DNA of 64,000 bases from Fimbriimonadales bacterium (GTDB lineage: Bacteria > Armatimonadota > Fimbriimonadia > Fimbriimonadales > GBS-DC). The notes under the pieces were generated by a model that saw nothing but the letters and a program-made list of their open reading frames with translations, was not told where the DNA came from and did no database searches. A program made the position numbers and the translations under genes. Positions 35,673 to 44,831 of this stretch are shown in pieces. Position 1 is the stretch's first letter; every line of letters begins with the position of its first letter. The stretch covers positions 2,426,562 through 2,490,561 of the forward strand of contig AP024673.1 of NCBI GenBank assembly GCA_025998675.1. Reading direction: 5' to 3'.

Positions 35673-37235
35673 GCCCCGAATGCACTTGAGCTGTTCGTGC
35701 ATGCGCTCGGCGAGCTGGCGCGCCTGTGCGTCGTAGGCGGCGGCGTCCTGCCAGGTCTCGCGCGGGCGCAGCAGCGAATCAGGCACATCGGGCACGGTCT
35801 GCGGCGTCTCCAGCCCGAACACCGGGTCGGTGCGGTACGCGACGTTCTCCAGCGCGCCGTTGAGCGCGGCGCGAATCATCGCACGGGTGTAGCGGATGGG
35901 AATCCGCTGCCCGACGCCATACGCGCCGCCCGTCCAGCCCGTGTTGACCAGCCACGCCTGCGTCTGGTGCTGGCGCAGCTTCTCGGCGAGCATCGCGCCG
36001 TAGCGGGCGGGATGCATCGGCAGAAACGGCGCGCCGAAACACGCGCTGAAGGTCGCTTCGGGCGTCGTAATCCCGCGCTCCGTGCCCGCCACCTTCGCCG
36101 TGTAGCCCAGCAGGAACATATCCATCGCCTGTTCCACGCTCAGGCGGCTGATGGGGGGCAGCACGCCGAAGGCGTCCGCCGCCAGGAAAAACAGATGCCG
36201 GGGATGCCCCCCAACGCTGGGCAGCACCGCGCCGTCGATGTAGTCCACCGGGTACGCCGCGCGCGTGTTCTCGGTGATGGAGGCGTCCGTGTAGTCGGGT
36301 TCGCGCGTGTCGGGATGCACCACCACATTCTCCACCACGCTGCCAAACCGTATCGCGTCCCAGATTTGCGGCTCATGTTCACGCGAGAGGTTGATACATT
36401 TGGCGTAGCAGCCGCCTTCGAAGTTGAACACGCCTGCGTCGCTCCAGCCGTGCTCGTCGTCGCCAATCAGGCGGCGTTCGGGGTCTGCCGAGAGGGAGGT
36501 CTTGCCCGTGCCGCTCAGCCCGAAAAAGAGCGCGACATCGCCCGCCGCGCCCACATTCGCGGAACAGTGCATCGGGAACACGCCCTGCAGCGGCAACAGG
36601 AAGTTCATCACCGTGAAGATGGACTTCTTGATTTCGCCCGCGTAGGCGGTGCCAGCAATCAGCACCATCCGCCGCGTGAAATCCAGCGCGACCACCACCT
36701 CGCTGCGCGTGCCGTCGATGGCAGGGTCGGTCTTGAAGTTGGGCGCGTGCAGCACCGTGAAATTCGGACGGAAATCCGCCAGCTCCTCGCGCGGGGGACG
36801 GATGAAGAGCTGCTTCGCGAACAGATTGTGCCACGCCATCTCGTTAATCACGCGCACCCGCAGGCGATAGCGGGGGTCAGCGCCTGCGTAGCAATCTTGC
36901 ACATACAGCGGGCGATTGCTCAGGTACGCTGTGACGCGCGCCAGCAGCCGTTCGAACACTTCGGGCGCCATCGGCTGGTTGACCGCGCCCCAGTCGATCT
37001 CCGATTCGTAGGCGGGTCGGCGCACGACAAACTTATCTTTGGGGGAGCGTCCCGTGTATTGCCCTGTGGCGGCGACCAGTGCGCCGTTGGCGGCTAACTG
37101 CGCCTCGCCGTTGCGTATCGCATGCTCTATCAGACTCGCTACAGAAAGATTATGATACAGGGGAACCGCTTGTCCTAACAGGATATCTATCTCCGCGTTG
37201 TTTGCGTCAGTCGTCCAGTCCGTATGCATAGACAT
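35670..37235 (-). CDS. pckA: Phosphoenolpyruvate carboxykinase (ATP)
   Basis: A gluconeogenic enzyme converting oxaloacetate and ATP to PEP, CO2 and ADP. It is 521 aa. [11 protein letters not shown] (61-71), the Mn-binding [12 protein letters not shown] (194-205), the kinase-1a P-loop [15 protein letters not shown] (238-251) and [12 protein letters not shown] are intact, matching the ATP-dependent family. GGAGG lies about 9 nt before the ATG. The stop codon is supplied by repeat B2. It is divergent from the MATE gene. Confidence 0.97.
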   Translation of the reverse strand: MSMHTDWTTDANNAEIDILLGQAVPLYHNLSVASLIEHAIRNGEAQLAANGALVAATGQYTGRSPKDKFVVRRPAYESEIDWGAVNQPMAPEVFERLLARVTAYLSNRPLYVQDCYAGADPRYRLRVRVINEMAWHNLFAKQLFIRPPREELADFRPNFTVLHAPNFKTDPAIDGTRSEVVVALDFTRRMVLIAGTAYAGEIKKSIFTVMNFLLPLQGVFPMHCSANVGAAGDVALFFGLSGTGKTSLSADPERRLIGDDEHGWSDAGVFNFEGGCYAKCINLSREHEPQIWDAIRFGSVVENVVVHPDTREPDYTDASITENTRAAYPVDYIDGAVLPSVGGHPRHLFFLAADAFGVLPPISRLSVEQAMDMFLLGYTAKVAGTERGITTPEATFSACFGAPFLPMHPARYGAMLAEKLRQHQTQAWLVNTGWTGGAYGVGQRIPIRYTRAMIRAALNGALENVAYRTDPVFGLETPQTVPDVPDSLLRPRETWQDAAAYDAQARQLAERMHEQLKCIRG

Positions 37236-37319
37236 CGTTCTGTTCCTCCAGTATGGCTCAGCCGCGAGCGTGCCTGCATCCGCGCAGGAACGCCCTATAA
37301 GATACCCGACGGCGGCAGG

Positions 37320-37325
37320 TACAAT
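37320..37325 (+). promoter_or_regulatory. -10 box of the MATE gene
   Basis: TACAAT 11 nt before the ATG at 37337, with no Shine-Dalgarno. The leader would be only a few bases. Confidence 0.45.
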
Positions 37326-37336
37326 AACTCCCGTCT

Positions 37337-38710
37337 ATGAAAACGCTGCGTTTATCGGAACCTGCTGCACCCAATTTATTATCGGAAGAAAATGTTGCGC
37401 GCACGGTATGGCGTCTGGCGTTGCCGACGATGGCGGCGTCGGTGGTTCAGTCGGCGAACAGCTTTCTGGATCGGATGTTTGTGGGTCGGCTGGGCGCGGA
37501 GGCGCTGGCGGGGGTGGGCGTAGGCAGCCAGCTATTGTTTTTGACGATGGCGCTGGCGATGGCGGTCTCCACGGGCGCGACGGCGATTGTGGCGCGGATG
37601 GTGGGCGCGAACGACCGCGAGAGCCTGCGTCATGCGGCGCGTCAGGCGACGGGCATCGCCTGCGTGCTGGGCGTCGCGTTCACCCTGCTGGGCTACCTGC
37701 TGCTGCCGCAGATTATCCGCTGGTACGGATTGGAGGCGGGCGCGGACGCGCAGGCGCGCCAGTTCCTGAGTCTCGCGCTGCTGGGCGCGCCCGCCAGCTT
37801 CCTGATGATGGGGCTGAGCGGTACTTTTCGCGGGCTGGGCGACACGCGCTCGCCGATGTACGCCAGCATCGTGGCGACGGTGGTGCATATCGTGGGCGAC
37901 TACCTGCTGATTTTTGGCAAGCTGGGCTTGCCCGCGCTGGGCATTCGCGGCGCGGGGATTGCGATGGCGCTCTCGCTGTGGGCGGGCGCTGGCATGCTCT
38001 GGGCGCAGCTGTGGTTCAGCGCGCGACGCGAACTGGCAGTTCCTGCGCTGCCCGTGTGGTCATGGTGGAAGCGCATCCTGCGGATTGGGCTGCCCGCCTC
38101 CGCGCGCACCTTCATCTACACGACCAGCTCAGTGATGTTCACGGGCATTCTAGCGGCGACGGCGGCGGGCACAGCGGCGGTCGCCGCGCTGCCGATTGGC
38201 TTAACCGCCGAATCGATTGCCTTTATGCCCGGCTTCGCGTTCGCGATTGCCGCCTCCGCGCTGGTGGGGCAGGCGCTCGGCGCGAAAAATGAACGCCTCG
38301 CGGAGCGCTTCGGCTGGACGGCGGCGTGGCAATCGTGCGCCGTGATGACCACGATGGCGGTTGTGTTCTATGTGTTCGCGGAGCAGTTCGCGGGGCTGTT
38401 CACGACCGACCCGCAGGTGAAGGCGCTGGCGGTCGCGTACCTGCGCATCAACGCGATTACCGAGCCGCTGCTGGCGTTCGGGATGACCCTTGCGGGCGCG
38501 TTGCAGGGCGCGGGCGACTCGCTCAAGGCGATGGCGGCGACCTTCCTCACCCAGTGGGTGGTGCGCGTGCCGCTGGCGTACCTGCTGGCGTTCGGGCTGG
38601 GCTGGGATGCGCACGGCGCATGGTGGGCGATGGCGCTCAGCTCCGGCTTCAGCGGACTGCTGATGATGGCGCTTTTCAAACACGGCGGCTGGAAACGGGT
38701 GAAGGTGTAG
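37337..38710 (+). CDS. MATE-family multidrug/metabolite efflux pump
   Basis: A 457-aa protein with twelve predicted membrane helices in two similar halves. MATE features include the N-terminal RLALPTMAASVVQSANSFLD (helix 1 with Asn/Asp) and FVGRLGAEALAGVGVGSQ, then the matching MIMALKDIR-like loop replaced by FRGLGDTRSPMYASI in helix 5. MATE pumps export cationic drugs and metabolites with Na+ or H+. Substrate unknown. The next gene has its own TATAAT (38732-38737), so this is probably monocistronic. Confidence 0.9.
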   Translation: MKTLRLSEPAAPNLLSEENVARTVWRLALPTMAASVVQSANSFLDRMFVGRLGAEALAGVGVGSQLLFLTMALAMAVSTGATAIVARMVGANDRESLRHAARQATGIACVLGVAFTLLGYLLLPQIIRWYGLEAGADAQARQFLSLALLGAPASFLMMGLSGTFRGLGDTRSPMYASIVATVVHIVGDYLLIFGKLGLPALGIRGAGIAMALSLWAGAGMLWAQLWFSARRELAVPALPVWSWWKRILRIGLPASARTFIYTTSSVMFTGILAATAAGTAAVAALPIGLTAESIAFMPGFAFAIAASALVGQALGAKNERLAERFGWTAAWQSCAVMTTMAVVFYVFAEQFAGLFTTDPQVKALAVAYLRINAITEPLLAFGMTLAGALQGAGDSLKAMAATFLTQWVVRVPLAYLLAFGLGWDAHGAWWAMALSSGFSGLLMMALFKHGGWKRVKV

Positions 38711-38769
38711 CCCCTCTATAAACAGGGCGGGTATAATCTCCCTTGTAATCGTCATCATAGGAGGCGGTA

Positions 38770-39702
38770 ATGAGCGATATAGCCATTAAAACGGTCAACT
38801 TGACCAAGCGCTATTCGGGACTGTGGAGCAAACAGCCGGTGGACGCCGTGAAAAACCTCAACCTTGAGGTGCATCGCGGCGAGATTTTCGGCTTCCTCGG
38901 TCCCAACGGCGCCGGGAAGACAACCACTATCAAGGTGCTGCTGGGGATTATCTACCCGACCGAGGGCGAAGCGTATGTGCTGGGGCAGCCCGCAGGCGAC
39001 CCCAAAAACCACTACAAAATCAGCTACCTGCCCGAAAACCCCTACTTCTACGACTACATGACGGGGCGCGAAATCCTCACCTTCTACGCCAAGCTGTTCG
39101 GTATCGGCGAGCCGGAGCGCAGCAAGCGCGTGAACGAGTTGCTCGATCGCGTCGGGCTGTCGCGCGCCGCCGACCAGCCCCTGCGCACCTACTCCAAGGG
39201 CATGCAGCAGCGTATCGGGCTGGCGCAGTGCCTCATCAACGACCCCGAACTGCTAATTCTGGATGAGCCGACCGCAGGATTGGACCCCATCGCCCACATC
39301 GACATCCGCGACATGATTCTGGACCTGCGCAATCAGGGCAAGACGCTGTTCATCAGCTCGCACCAGCTCTCGGATGTAGAGCGCGTATGCGACCGCGTGG
39401 CGATTCTGAATCGCGGCGTGATGGTGCAGCTGGGGCGCATCGAGGAGCTGCTCGCAGGCGGGCATGTGGAGGTCATCGCGGACAAGGTGCCCGATAACGC
39501 CGTCGAGCCGATTCGACAGCTGGGCGGCAAGGTCAGCCTGCACGACGGCAGGCTCATCGTCGAACAGCCCGACAACGGCAGCGTCGACCGCGTCATCGAT
39601 ATCGTGCGCGCGGCGGGCGGGCACATCATCAGCGTCAAGCCCTACCGACGCACGCTGGAGGACCTGTTCGTGGAGACCATTCAGGGAGGCAAAACCGCAT
39701 GA
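38770..39702 (+). CDS. ABC transporter ATP-binding protein
   Basis: A 310-aa ATPase. Walker A is GPNGAGKTTTIKVLLGIIYP (about 45-64), with the signature YSKGMQQRIGLAQ, Walker B ELLILDEPTAGLDP and H-loop SSHQL. The C-terminal extension fits DrrA/CcmA/NosF-like export ATPases. AGGAGG precedes the ATG and TATAAT lies 33 nt upstream. It is the first gene of a tight run of six (to 44641) and overlaps the permease by 4 nt. Confidence 0.94.
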   Translation: MSDIAIKTVNLTKRYSGLWSKQPVDAVKNLNLEVHRGEIFGFLGPNGAGKTTTIKVLLGIIYPTEGEAYVLGQPAGDPKNHYKISYLPENPYFYDYMTGREILTFYAKLFGIGEPERSKRVNELLDRVGLSRAADQPLRTYSKGMQQRIGLAQCLINDPELLILDEPTAGLDPIAHIDIRDMILDLRNQGKTLFISSHQLSDVERVCDRVAILNRGVMVQLGRIEELLAGGHVEVIADKVPDNAVEPIRQLGGKVSLHDGRLIVEQPDNGSVDRVIDIVRAAGGHIISVKPYRRTLEDLFVETIQGGKTA

Positions 39703-40481
39703 ACGCGACCTTTGCAATTGCAGGAGCGACCTTCGGCGAAGCTGTGCGCAAGCGAATCCTGATGGTGATTCTGCTGATTGCGCTGCTGATTATCCTGATT
39801 AGCCCTGCGTTCGAGCCGTTCGCGGCGGGACGCGGCGCACGCACGCTGATTATCAGTTTCGGGTTCGGCGTGATTCAGCTCGCGGGAACCTTTATCGCCA
39901 TCATCATGTGCACGGGCATGATTCCTACCGAGATTGAGCGGCGCACCATCTACACGATTCTCTCCAAGCCCGTGCAGCGCTATCAGTTCGTGCTGGGCAA
40001 GTTCTTCGGCGCGGTCGGCACGCTGGGGTTCATGTACCTGATGATGGGTATCGTGTTCCTGATTGCCTCGCGCATGGCGCTGGGCAGCTTCGACCCTGCG
40101 ATTATTCGCGGGCTGCTGATGTTCTTCTTCCAGAGTTCGCTGCTGGCGGCGGTGGTGCTGTTCTTCTCGACCTTCGTCTCGCCGCTGGTGAACTACTTCC
40201 TGTCGGGCGGCGTGTTCCTGATGGGCAACCTGCTCAGCAGCTTCCTGGAGACCATCCAGCGCAATCCCGAAGTCACCCCGCTGACCCGTATCCCTGTGCA
40301 GCTGCTCACGGTCATCCTGCCCAACTTCGCCAACTTCAATGTGCAGAACCCCATCATCAACCCCGAACAGGTGCTGACCGACGAGACGGCGTACCTGGTG
40401 CAGACGCTTGCCTATGCCGTAGTCTACATCGCGCTGTTGCTGGTCGCCAGCATGCTCATCTTCAACCAGCGGGAGATGTGA
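39699..40481 (+). CDS. ABC-2-type transporter permease
   Basis: A 260-aa membrane protein with six predicted helices. The GATFGEAVRKRILMVILLIA start, the TEIERRTIYTILSKPVQRYQ amphipathic loop and FVLGKFFGAVGTLGFMYLMM are typical of NosY/GldF-like ABC-2 permeases. It is coupled to the ATPase by an ATGA overlap. Cargo unknown. Confidence 0.85.
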   Translation: MNATFAIAGATFGEAVRKRILMVILLIALLIILISPAFEPFAAGRGARTLIISFGFGVIQLAGTFIAIIMCTGMIPTEIERRTIYTILSKPVQRYQFVLGKFFGAVGTLGFMYLMMGIVFLIASRMALGSFDPAIIRGLLMFFFQSSLLAAVVLFFSTFVSPLVNYFLSGGVFLMGNLLSSFLETIQRNPEVTPLTRIPVQLLTVILPNFANFNVQNPIINPEQVLTDETAYLVQTLAYAVVYIALLLVASMLIFNQREM

Positions 40482-40487
40482 TTCGCG

Positions 40488-41306
40488 ATGGCGAAGACGA
40501 CGGCGCCCCGGCGCAAGGCAAAGTCCCCGCGGCGTGCAGACAGTGAACGCGCCGCGTGGGACGCCATCCTGCCCGACCTCGAAAAACTCCGACAGCTCGA
40601 CCTGCCCGATTCGGATGGAATGCCTATGGAGAGCGACTACCATGTGATGCAACTCTATCTGCTGCTGGATGTGGTGCATCAGCATCTGGGCGCGCCCAGG
40701 GACTACTTCTGCAGCGGGAATATGTTCATCTACTACAGCGTCGATCAGGCGGTGGAGATTTCGGACTATGTGAACGAGCGCAGCGACAAGCGTCCGCGCT
40801 ACAAGGGTCCCGATTTTTTCCTGGTCAAGGGCGTGGATGGCACGAAGGAGCGCCGCAAGTGGATTGTGTGGGAAGAAGATGGGCGCTATCCCGACCTGAT
40901 TGTGGAGATTGTCTCCCCCAGCACGAAGGAGAAAGACCTGAACGAGAACAAGGAGCTTTACGCGAAAGTGTTCCATACGCCCGAATATTTCTGGTACGAC
41001 TCGTGGACAGGCGAGCTGGGGGGCTACAAACTGGTGGGCAGGAACTACGAGCCGATTCCCCCCAACGAGCGGGGCTGGCTCTGGAGCGAGGTGCTGGGCG
41101 CGTGGGTCGGCGTCTGGAAGGGCGCCTATCGCGGGAGAACCTATCCGTGGCTGCGCCTGTACGACGCAGAGGGCAACCTGTTGCTCACGGGAGACGAGCG
41201 GGCGGAGCAGGCGGAGGCGCGCCTGCGACAGCTGCGCGCCCTGCTGGCGGAACGCGGCATCGAATTAGACGATTCAGGAGGTAACAACGATGAAGCGCAA
41301 TTATAG
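40488..41306 (+). CDS. Uma2-family PD-(D/E)XK endonuclease, second copy
   Basis: A 272-aa Uma2/DUF820 protein. Its nuclease-like core (about 65-215) contains GPDFFLVKG, DLIVEIVSPSTKEKDLNENK and ELYAKVFHTPEYFWYD, giving the Asp, Glu and Lys of the expected site. The Lys/Arg-rich N-terminal 20 residues and the Glu/Arg-rich C-terminal helix are extra. It shares little sequence with the copy at 6707. It lies 6 nt after the permease and overlaps the next gene by 17 nt, so it is part of an ABC-containing operon, an unusual place for this family. Confidence 0.83.
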   Translation: MAKTTAPRRKAKSPRRADSERAAWDAILPDLEKLRQLDLPDSDGMPMESDYHVMQLYLLLDVVHQHLGAPRDYFCSGNMFIYYSVDQAVEISDYVNERSDKRPRYKGPDFFLVKGVDGTKERRKWIVWEEDGRYPDLIVEIVSPSTKEKDLNENKELYAKVFHTPEYFWYDSWTGELGGYKLVGRNYEPIPPNERGWLWSEVLGAWVGVWKGAYRGRTYPWLRLYDAEGNLLLTGDERAEQAEARLRQLRALLAERGIELDDSGGNNDEAQL

Positions 41307-42579
41307 CAAACTATGGATCGCGATTGTGGCGCTTTTGTTGATTCAGGCGGGGTTGCAGTTCCGAATCTTCCCGCTGTGGGTGCGCAACTACGCGCCCAAG
41401 CAGGCGACGCCCGTCGGCTTGGCGCCCGAGCAGCTGCTGGTGGCAGTCGCAGGCTTCCGCGAGTTCATGGCGGCGATTCTGTGGGTGCGCGCCGATGGCT
41501 TCTTCGATTCGGGCAACTATGACGCCGTGCTGCCCATGCTGCGGCTGGTGACCTGGCTCGACCCGCACAACCTCGATGTCTACTCGACAGGCGCGTGGCA
41601 CATGGGCTACAACTTCACCGACGAGTCGCAACGCTCCGACCGACGCTATATCCCGATGGCGCTCAAGTTCCTCGAAGAGGGCATCCAGAACAACCCCACC
41701 GTGTGGGACCTCTACTTCGAGATGGGCTGGATGTATTACCATAAGATTCAGGATCCTGTGAACGCTGCGCCGTGGATGCAGATTGCCAACGAGTACCCCG
41801 ATATGATTCCCGCGCGGCGGCACATGCTGGCGCACTCGTTTTTCAAGGCAGGACGCTTCGACGACGCTGTGGACCACTGGGCGAAGCTCTTCCTGGACGC
41901 CGAGAAAGACCGCGGCAAGGACTGGGAAGCGAACAACACCTACGATGTGCGCCAGAACAACCTCGAGGACACGATTCTCGACCTGCTGCGCCGCTACGGA
42001 CCCAATCCTGAAACGCAGCCGCCGATTGACCTGGGCTTCGACGCGACGGTGAAGGTGGTGCGCCCGCGCGTGTTGCTGGTGGAGGGCAAGTTGGGCATCC
42101 CGACCATCGGCGCGCGCGTGACGGTCATCCTGCGCGACAAGGGCAAAACCCTCGAATACAGCCCCAGCGCGCTGAAGACCTTCACCTTCGAGGTGGATCC
42201 GCGGCTGACCTACATGCAGGACTCGCTGGCGGTGCGCGAGGAAAAGTTCCGCCGCGAGATCGACATGAGCAAAGACCCGAAGATGTACCCCTTCAAAGCG
42301 GAAGAGTACGAAGTGGAGTTCATCTTCGAGCCGCGTTATGCGTCGCCGAACATTCAGGCGCGTATTGGCTCGGATGGGGTCGGCATGTACGATGCGCGCT
42401 ATCTGGAGACGGTGCGCGAGAAGCCTGCGCCTGTGAATGTGCCTGAGTACGCGAAGGTCTCCGACGCGCTCCGAAGCGCGTTGCAGAACCCGACGCGCGA
42501 GACGAGCTACAACCGTGTGCGCAAGGTGATTACGCTCACCCGTGCGGACATCCTGATGCTGGGGCAGCGCGGCGAATGA
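41290..42579 (+). CDS. TPR-like membrane-anchored protein of unknown function
   Basis: A 429-aa protein: one N-terminal membrane helix (about 8-25), then a helical TPR-like region (about 65-190; LVTWLDPHNLDVYSTGAWHM, LKFLEEGIQNNPTVWDLYFE) with many Trp and Tyr, and a beta-rich C-terminal domain (about 240-400). CAGGAGG precedes the ATG. It overlaps Uma2 by 17 nt and PrpB-like by 4 nt (ATGA), so it belongs to the ABC/Uma2 transcription unit. No family is recognised with certainty; its role may be in the envelope. Confidence 0.75.
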   Translation: MKRNYSKLWIAIVALLLIQAGLQFRIFPLWVRNYAPKQATPVGLAPEQLLVAVAGFREFMAAILWVRADGFFDSGNYDAVLPMLRLVTWLDPHNLDVYSTGAWHMGYNFTDESQRSDRRYIPMALKFLEEGIQNNPTVWDLYFEMGWMYYHKIQDPVNAAPWMQIANEYPDMIPARRHMLAHSFFKAGRFDDAVDHWAKLFLDAEKDRGKDWEANNTYDVRQNNLEDTILDLLRRYGPNPETQPPIDLGFDATVKVVRPRVLLVEGKLGIPTIGARVTVILRDKGKTLEYSPSALKTFTFEVDPRLTYMQDSLAVREEKFRREIDMSKDPKMYPFKAEEYEVEFIFEPRYASPNIQARIGSDGVGMYDARYLETVREKPAPVNVPEYAKVSDALRSALQNPTRETSYNRVRKVITLTRADILMLGQRGE

Positions 42580-43475
42580 ACTTCCCATTGCGAGGCGAGG
42601 AGCGGCTGACAGACCCCGGCGCACGGTTGCGCCTGCTGTGGGAGCAGCGCAATATCGTGGTCATGCCAGGGGTGTTCAACGCCGCGCTCGCCCGACTGGC
42701 GCAGTTTCACGGCTACGAAGCGCTCTACATCTCAGGCGCGGGGGTGACCAACAGCCTGCTGGGGTTGCCCGACCATGCGTTCATCAACCTGCCTGAGATG
42801 GCGCAGGTGTGCAACTACATCACGGCGGCGGTAAGCATCCCCGCAATTGCCGACGCCGACACGGGCTACGGCAGCGCGTTGCAGACCGCCCGCGCGGTGC
42901 AGATGCTCGAACGCGCAGGGCTGGCGGGCATTCACCTCGAAGATCAGGTCAGCCCCAAACGCTGTGGGCATCTGGAGGGCAAGGAGGTCGTTCCTGCCGA
43001 TGAGATGGTCGCCAAAATCCGTGCGGCGGTGCAGGCGCGCAGCAACCCCAATTTCGTGATTATCGCCCGCACGGACGCCCGCGCGCTGGAGGGGCTGGCG
43101 GGCGCCATCGAACGCGCGAAACGCTATCTGGGGGCAGGCGCGGACGCCATCTTCCCCGAAGCGCTCCAGTCGCCCGACGAGTTCGAGCAGTTCGCCCGCG
43201 CCGTGCCCGCGCCGCTGCTGGCGAATATGACCGAGTTCGGCAAGACGCCCTACCTGACCGTGAACGAGTTCGCGCAGCTGGGCTACAAGATGGTCATCTT
43301 CCCGATGAGCTGCTTCCGCGCGATGATGAAAGCGGCGGAGCAGACGCTGCTCTGCATCAAGCAGCACGGCACACAAACGCCGCTGCTGGACGCCATGCAG
43401 ACGCGCGCGGAGCTGTACGAACTGCTGGAGTACGACCGCTATTTGCAGTACGACCAGCAACTGGCGCAGGAATGA
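42576..43475 (+). CDS. Methylisocitrate lyase / PEP mutase family enzyme (PrpB-like)
   Basis: A 299-aa TIM-barrel lyase of the isocitrate lyase superfamily. ALYISGAGVTNSLLGLPD, the Mg-binding DADTGYG (93-99), LEDQVSPKRCGHLEGK (121-136, catalytic Cys 130 in KRCGH) and IIARTDARA are all as in 2-methylisocitrate lyase. It would cleave 2-methylisocitrate to pyruvate and succinate; no prpC/prpD is nearby, so a related 2,3-dicarboxylate or carboxyphosphonoenolpyruvate-type substrate is also possible. It overlaps both neighbours by 4 nt. Confidence 0.88.
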   Translation: MNFPLRGEERLTDPGARLRLLWEQRNIVVMPGVFNAALARLAQFHGYEALYISGAGVTNSLLGLPDHAFINLPEMAQVCNYITAAVSIPAIADADTGYGSALQTARAVQMLERAGLAGIHLEDQVSPKRCGHLEGKEVVPADEMVAKIRAAVQARSNPNFVIIARTDARALEGLAGAIERAKRYLGAGADAIFPEALQSPDEFEQFARAVPAPLLANMTEFGKTPYLTVNEFAQLGYKMVIFPMSCFRAMMKAAEQTLLCIKQHGTQTPLLDAMQTRAELYELLEYDRYLQYDQQLAQE

Positions 43476-44641
43476 GCGAGAAACTCTTTGTTGCGGACAA
43501 GCTGCAGCGGGCGACGCCTGCCTACCCCGACGATAGCCTGCTGCGGGCGGCGGAGCTGCTGGCGCAAGGCGGCGTGGGGGTGCTGCCGATTGTGGAGTAC
43601 GGCGCGCCCGTCGGCGTGCTGACCGAAGCGCGCCTGCGCGAAGCCATCCAGCGCGGCGCGGACTGGCTGGAGCCAGTCGCCCCGTGGATGGACGAGAACT
43701 TCCTGCGCCTGCCCATCGACATGCCGCTGGAAGAGGCGGCGGAGACGCTCGCGTATGCCGCGCAGCCCGCGCTGGGCGTGGACCCGTGGGGGCGCTATGT
43801 GGGCGTGATTACGCTGGCGGGGCTGGCGGCGCGCCCCATCAATCTACCCCAGATTGGCATGATTGGCGGGATGGCGACCCCGCTGGGCGTGTATTTGACC
43901 AACGGCGTGGCGAGCGCAGGCGCGGGCACGCTGGGGCTGATGCTCACGGGCGCGCTGCTGTTCGCGCTCTTTCTGCTGGCGAACTGGCTGGTGATTGGCG
44001 GCATGTGGTGGGCGCAGGAGCGGTTCGGCGTGCCCCTCTATAGCTACTACAACTCGCCGTTCGCGGGGCAGTGGTTCCTCTTCTCGGATGTGATGGGCGT
44101 CGTGCTGCGCGGCTCGATGTTTGTGGCGTTTCTGCTGTTGATGCGACTGCTGCCAATCGCGGGCACGCATGCGGCGGAGCATATGGTGGTGCATGCGATT
44201 GAGCGGGGCGAGCCGCTCACGCTGGAAGTGGTGCGTCGCATGCCGCGCGTGCATCCGCGCTGTGGCACGAATCTGGTCGCGGGGATTGCGCTCTTTCTGG
44301 GGCTGGCGAAGGCGTTCCAGTTCGGCGCGCCCGACGGCGACACACGCGATTTCGCCCTGCTGATGGCGCTGTTGTTCACCCTGATGTTCTGGCGCAGCTT
44401 CGGCGCGTTCCTGCAATGGGCGGCGACCACCAAACCGCCAACAGACCGCCAGCTGTTGCAGGCGATTCGGGTTGGCGAGGAGCTGCTGCGTAAGGCGCGT
44501 CCCCTGGGCGGCGCGACGCCCCCAATAGGCTTGCGCCTGCTCAACAGCGGGCTGTTGCAGATTCTCGTGGGCGCGTGGGGGCTGATGGCGCTTCTCTACC
44601 TGCTGGAGAGCCTGCTCGGAATCACGCTGATTGTGCAGTAA
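43472..44641 (+). CDS. CBS-domain pair fused to a DUF1385-like membrane protein
   Basis: A 389-aa protein. Residues 5-115 look like two CBS modules (DDSLLRAAELLAQGGVGVLP; PVGVLTEARLREAIQRG), which usually bind adenine nucleotides. From about 130 it is a membrane protein with five or more helices and the DUF1385 core GTHAAEHMVVHAIERGEPLT followed by HPRCGTNL. In other bacteria DUF1385 proteins (YqhQ) lack an N-terminal CBS pair, so this is an uncommon fusion. The TAA stop is the first three bases of repeat A3. Last of the coupled run that starts at 38770. Confidence 0.78.
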   Translation: MSEKLFVADKLQRATPAYPDDSLLRAAELLAQGGVGVLPIVEYGAPVGVLTEARLREAIQRGADWLEPVAPWMDENFLRLPIDMPLEEAAETLAYAAQPALGVDPWGRYVGVITLAGLAARPINLPQIGMIGGMATPLGVYLTNGVASAGAGTLGLMLTGALLFALFLLANWLVIGGMWWAQERFGVPLYSYYNSPFAGQWFLFSDVMGVVLRGSMFVAFLLLMRLLPIAGTHAAEHMVVHAIERGEPLTLEVVRRMPRVHPRCGTNLVAGIALFLGLAKAFQFGAPDGDTRDFALLMALLFTLMFWRSFGAFLQWAATTKPPTDRQLLQAIRVGEELLRKARPLGGATPPIGLRLLNSGLLQILVGAWGLMALLYLLESLLGITLIVQ

Positions 44642-44810
44642 TACCAACTGCGCAGTCAAAGTTCGTTAATTGCCTCGCACGCGCCCGCAGAGGTGTGCTG
44701 TTGCCTGCGCCCCGCTGCTATGGAGTGCTGAAGCTCCCGCTTCAGCACTCCAAATTACGCGCACGCGCGGACAGCGGAGTCGCTGAAAATCCACTGCCAA
44801 GGCACTTAAT
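44639..44810. repeat. Repeat copy A3, chimera of type-a and type-c ends
   Basis: The left end TAATACCAACTGCGCAGTCA then AAGTTCGTTAATTGCCTCGC matches copy A4 read in reverse, through the central hairpin TATGGAGTGCTGAAGCTCCC / GCTTCAGCACTCC. The right end (GCGGACAGCGGAGTCGCTGA ... GGCACTTAA) matches the right end of B1. Thus the copy joins an A-type left end to a B-type right end. The first TAA is the stop of the preceding gene. Confidence 0.8.
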
Positions 44811-44814
44811 CGGG

Positions 44815-44820
44815 TACACT
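44815..44820 (+). promoter_or_regulatory. -10 box of the Doc-like gene beside repeat A3
   Basis: TACACT 11 nt before the ATG and 4 nt beyond the repeat end, with no ribosome binding site. Confidence 0.45.
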
Positions 44821-44831
44821 TCACGGCGGTC

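Noticed and set aside
35283-37097. A 604-codon + strand open frame after the IS
   Set aside because: It runs through the G-rich IS end, the repeat and the pckA antisense strand; only its first part overlaps the true transposase C-terminus in another frame.
42576-43475. A methylcitrate cycle operon
   Set aside because: Only the PrpB-like lyase is present; no PrpC or PrpD gene occurs nearby.
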